A DNA stretch of 64,000 nt from positions 62,001-126,000 of the forward strand of contig NZ_JACBFQ010000010.1 in assembly GCF_021401125.1 (NCBI RefSeq), read 5' to 3'. The stretch's first letter is position 1. Each line of letters starts with the position of its first letter. Source of the stretch: Xanthobacter sp. NM-59 (GTDB taxonomy: Bacteria; Pseudomonadota; Alphaproteobacteria; Rhizobiales; Xanthobacteraceae). Position numbers and translations under genes: made by a program. Positions 62,082-64,000 of this stretch are shown in pieces. Below the pieces are notes generated by a model. It saw nothing but the letters and a program-made list of their open reading frames with translations. It made no database searches and was not told the origin of the DNA.

Positions 62082-62630
62082 TCAGGCGCCGATGGTCTCC
62101 ACGGTGACGTTGCGGTTGGTGTAGATGCAGATGTCGGCGGCGATCTCCAGCGCGCGGCGGGCGATGGCTTCCGGATCGTCCTGGTGGTCCACCAAAGCGC
62201 GGGCGGCGGCCAGCGCATAGGACCCGCCCGAGCCGATGGCGGCGATGCCCGCCTCCGGTTCCAGCACGTCGCCGGTGCCGGTGAGCACCAGCGTCACGGT
62301 GGCGTCGGCCACGATCATCATGGCTTCCAGCCGGCGCAGATAGCGATCGGTGCGCCAGTCCTTGGCCAGTTCCACGGCGGCGCGCTGGAGCTGGCCGGGA
62401 TACTGCTCCAGCTTGCCTTCCAGGCGCTCGAACAGGGTGAAGGCGTCGGCGGTGGCTCCGGCGAAACCGCCGATCACATCCCCCCGCCCCAGGCGCCGCA
62501 CCTTGCGCGCATTGGCCTTCAGCACCGTATTGCCCAGCGTCACCTGCCCGTCACCGGCGATGGCGACCCGACTGCCCTTGCGGATGGAAACAATGGTGGT
62601 GCCGTAAATGGTATCCGGGGACGAATGCAT
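62082..62630 (-). CDS. hslV: ATP-dependent protease peptidase subunit HslV
   Basis: 182-residue proteasome-like threonine peptidase. The N-terminus [20 protein letters not shown] carries about ten residues before the likely catalytic Thr (after Tyr-Gly), unlike E. coli HslV, where Thr follows Met directly. Alphaproteobacterial HslV often has such an extension that must be processed. [35 protein letters not shown] and [20 protein letters not shown] complete the family. First gene of the hslVU operon. A longer frame to 62708 is not needed. Confidence 0.96.
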   Translation of the reverse strand: MHSSPDTIYGTTIVSIRKGSRVAIAGDGQVTLGNTVLKANARKVRRLGRGDVIGGFAGATADAFTLFERLEGKLEQYPGQLQRAAVELAKDWRTDRYLRRLEAMMIVADATVTLVLTGTGDVLEPEAGIAAIGSGGSYALAAARALVDHQDDPEAIARRALEIAADICIYTNRNVTVETIGA

Positions 62631-62795
62631 CAAGCGCTCCGCTCGGGCCGCGCCTGCCCCCGGCGGGGCGTTGGGCGCGGCGCATGACTTCCTGGCGTGG
62701 AGCGCCACCGGGTGGGCTCCGCCTGGGGCTTACTTATGCCGTTCCGCGCCGTGCGCAATGCGTGAGCGCAAAGGGGGCAGGAAAAGGCGCGCCCC

Positions 62796-63590
62796 TCAAT
62801 CCGCGGCGAGGAAGCGCCGCACCACGTCGGCAAAGGCTTCCGGCTGCTCCACCATGGGACAATGGCCGCTGTCCGCGAGCTCGTCGAGGTCCGCCACCCC
62901 CGGCAGCCCGAGCACCAGCTCCCGCGCCATGGCGGGGGAGAACAGGCGGTCACCGTCGGCATAAAGCACCAGGGTGGGCACCCGGATGGCATGGAGCCGA
63001 TCCAGCGTATCGGCCGCGAGGCAGGCCTCGAGCTGGCGCAGGAAGGCGGCCTTGGGCTGGGTGAGGCCCGCGTCGAGCGCAGCCTGGACGAAATCGTAAA
63101 GGGCATTGCGCCTCAGCATGTGCTCGCCGATGACAAAGCTGGTGAGGGCGGCGCCGAACACCAATTCATCGTCGAGCTGTCGCCGAAGGTCGCCCAAAAG
63201 CTGCATGATCTGCCGGCTATAGAGATCATGCCGCGCGAAGCTGTTGGCCAGCACCATGCGCCCCACCCGCTGCGGCGCCATGATGGCGAGCTCCTGGGCG
63301 ATGGCGCCGCCCATGGAATGGCCGATCACATGGGCGCTGCCGATGCCCGCCGCATCCAGCACAGCCAGCGCGTCGCGCGCCATGTCGGCGACCGTGTAGG
63401 GCCCCTGGGCAAGGCTGCTCTTGCCGATGTCGCGAGGGTCGAATTCGATGAGCGTGAAGCCCGCGAGCCGCGGCCGGACCAGGCCCCAGAAGGCTCGCTG
63501 GGCCGAGAGGCCGGAGAGGAGAAGGAGAGCCGGCCCCTCGCCGGTCACCTGATAATCCAGCACAATTCCGTCATTGGATGCGGTCGGCAT
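62796..63590 (-). CDS. Alpha/beta hydrolase
   Basis: 264-residue soluble hydrolase of the alpha/beta fold. The nucleophile elbow is [14 protein letters not shown] (Ser), the acid lies in [13 protein letters not shown] (Asp), and the His in [20 protein letters not shown]. Domain order matches haloperoxidase/3-oxoadipate lactonase-like esterases; the real substrate is unknown. It lies between hslV and hisB, where many Hyphomicrobiales have other genes, and 165 bp upstream of hslV on the same strand. Confidence 0.88.
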   Translation of the reverse strand: MPTASNDGIVLDYQVTGEGPALLLLSGLSAQRAFWGLVRPRLAGFTLIEFDPRDIGKSSLAQGPYTVADMARDALAVLDAAGIGSAHVIGHSMGGAIAQELAIMAPQRVGRMVLANSFARHDLYSRQIMQLLGDLRRQLDDELVFGAALTSFVIGEHMLRRNALYDFVQAALDAGLTQPKAAFLRQLEACLAADTLDRLHAIRVPTLVLYADGDRLFSPAMARELVLGLPGVADLDELADSGHCPMVEQPEAFADVVRRFLAAD

Positions 63591-63759
63591 TGCGTTTCCC
63601 GTTGGCTACAATCCAATCTTCGGCGGCGAACCGGTGCAATCGGCCCCAACTCGCGACGGTGTCATCGCATCGCCATATGGCGTTGCAGCAGGGATGCTGC
63701 TAGAACCCGCTGCCTTGGAGGGGTCCCAACGGCCTCCTGAAGGTGGTCCAGAGGCGATC

Positions 63760-64000
63760 ATGCGCAAGGCAGACATCGTTCGTGAGACGAAGGAGACGAA
63801 AATCTCTGTTTCCGTCGATCTCGACGGAACGGGGAAATCCGACATCTCCACCGGCATCGGGTTCCTGGACCATATGCTGGATGCCATCGCCCGTCATGCC
63901 CGCTTCGATCTCACCATCAAGGCGGTCGGTGATCTCCACATCGATTTCCACCACACCACGGAAGACGTGGGCATCGTGCTCGGCCAGGCGGTGAAGCGGG
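63760..64000 (+). CDS. hisB: Imidazoleglycerol-phosphate dehydratase HisB (3' end outside window)
   Basis: First 80 residues of the histidine-biosynthesis dehydratase. [40 protein letters not shown] and the metal-binding [19 protein letters not shown] are diagnostic. GAGG lies seven bases before the ATG. The frame runs off the window. An overlapping open frame from 63743 is spurious. In related genomes hisB is followed by hisH, hisA and hisF. Confidence 0.95.
   Translation, partial: MRKADIVRETKETKISVSVDLDGTGKSDISTGIGFLDHMLDAIARHARFDLTIKAVGDLHIDFHHTTEDVGIVLGQAVKR

Noticed and set aside
62640-62795. Heat-shock sigma factor promoter upstream of hslV
   Set aside because: Looked for CTTGAA-type and CCCAT/CTATAT-type boxes on the minus strand; no pair with acceptable match and spacing was found.
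63743-63994. Short plus-strand open frame at the right edge
   Set aside because: The hisB frame starting at 63760 carries the dehydratase motifs; this one is a shifted reading of the same DNA.

Overview
The window is about 70% GC DNA from an alphaproteobacterium. The best guess is Hyphomicrobiales, perhaps Xanthobacteraceae (Xanthobacter, Azorhizobium, Starkeya or Ancylobacter relatives). The guess rests on base composition, an HslV with a short N-terminal extension, hslV-hslU close to hisB, and a fused indolepyruvate ferredoxin oxidoreductase. No rRNA, tRNA, IS element, phage gene or CRISPR array was seen.

Layout. 2-2645: the end of a CzcA-type metal efflux pump and a small secreted protein. 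2942-42450: a roughly 39 kb block devoted almost entirely to scavenging organic sulfur. It holds six bacterial-luciferase-like (LLM) flavin monooxygenases, three acyl-CoA-dehydrogenase-fold (DszC/SfnB-like) flavoproteins, a TauD-type dioxygenase, one flavin reductase, two nitroreductase-fold proteins, an aldo/keto reductase, five complete ABC importers (four SsuABC/TauABC type, one Dpp/Opp type), a MetQ-like binding protein without its own transporter, and a family-3 binding protein paired with a di-heme peroxidase. 43765-44994: an M20 amidohydrolase between two repeat-bearing gene-free stretches. 46194-64000: mostly chromosomal housekeeping: indolepyruvate ferredoxin oxidoreductase, a NicO-type Ni/Co transporter with a DUF1007 partner, galU, an MltB-type lytic transglycosylase, an OmpR/EnvZ-like two-component pair, small secreted proteins, a sterol-desaturase-family membrane protein, a PHB depolymerase, hslUV, an alpha/beta hydrolase and the start of hisB.

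How the sulfur block works together (inference from families). ABC importers bring in sulfonates or other organosulfur compounds. LLM and DszC-like enzymes use reduced flavin and O2 to cleave or oxidise C-S bonds, and the flavin reductase and perhaps the nitroreductase-fold proteins supply reduced flavin. The genes form operons: ssuD-FAD protein (-); reductase-ssuACB (+); binding protein-permease-ATPase-TPR (-); family-3 binding protein-peroxidase (+); a lone NtaA-type monooxygenase (-); metQ-DszC-like-DmoA-like-nitroreductase (-); a nine-gene Dpp importer-AKR-NtaA-LLM-nitroreductase operon (-); tauD (+); DUF3088-DszC-like (+); a further SBP-ATPase-permease operon (+); and LLM-permease-ATPase-SBP-DszC-like (-).

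The main observation is that seven of these transcription units are preceded by AT-rich islands that stand out from the GC-rich background. They share a core close to ATCGATTTTATAWAWTATAG, always in the same orientation relative to one downstream operon. No transcription factor gene lies in the block, so a regulator encoded elsewhere probably controls all of it.
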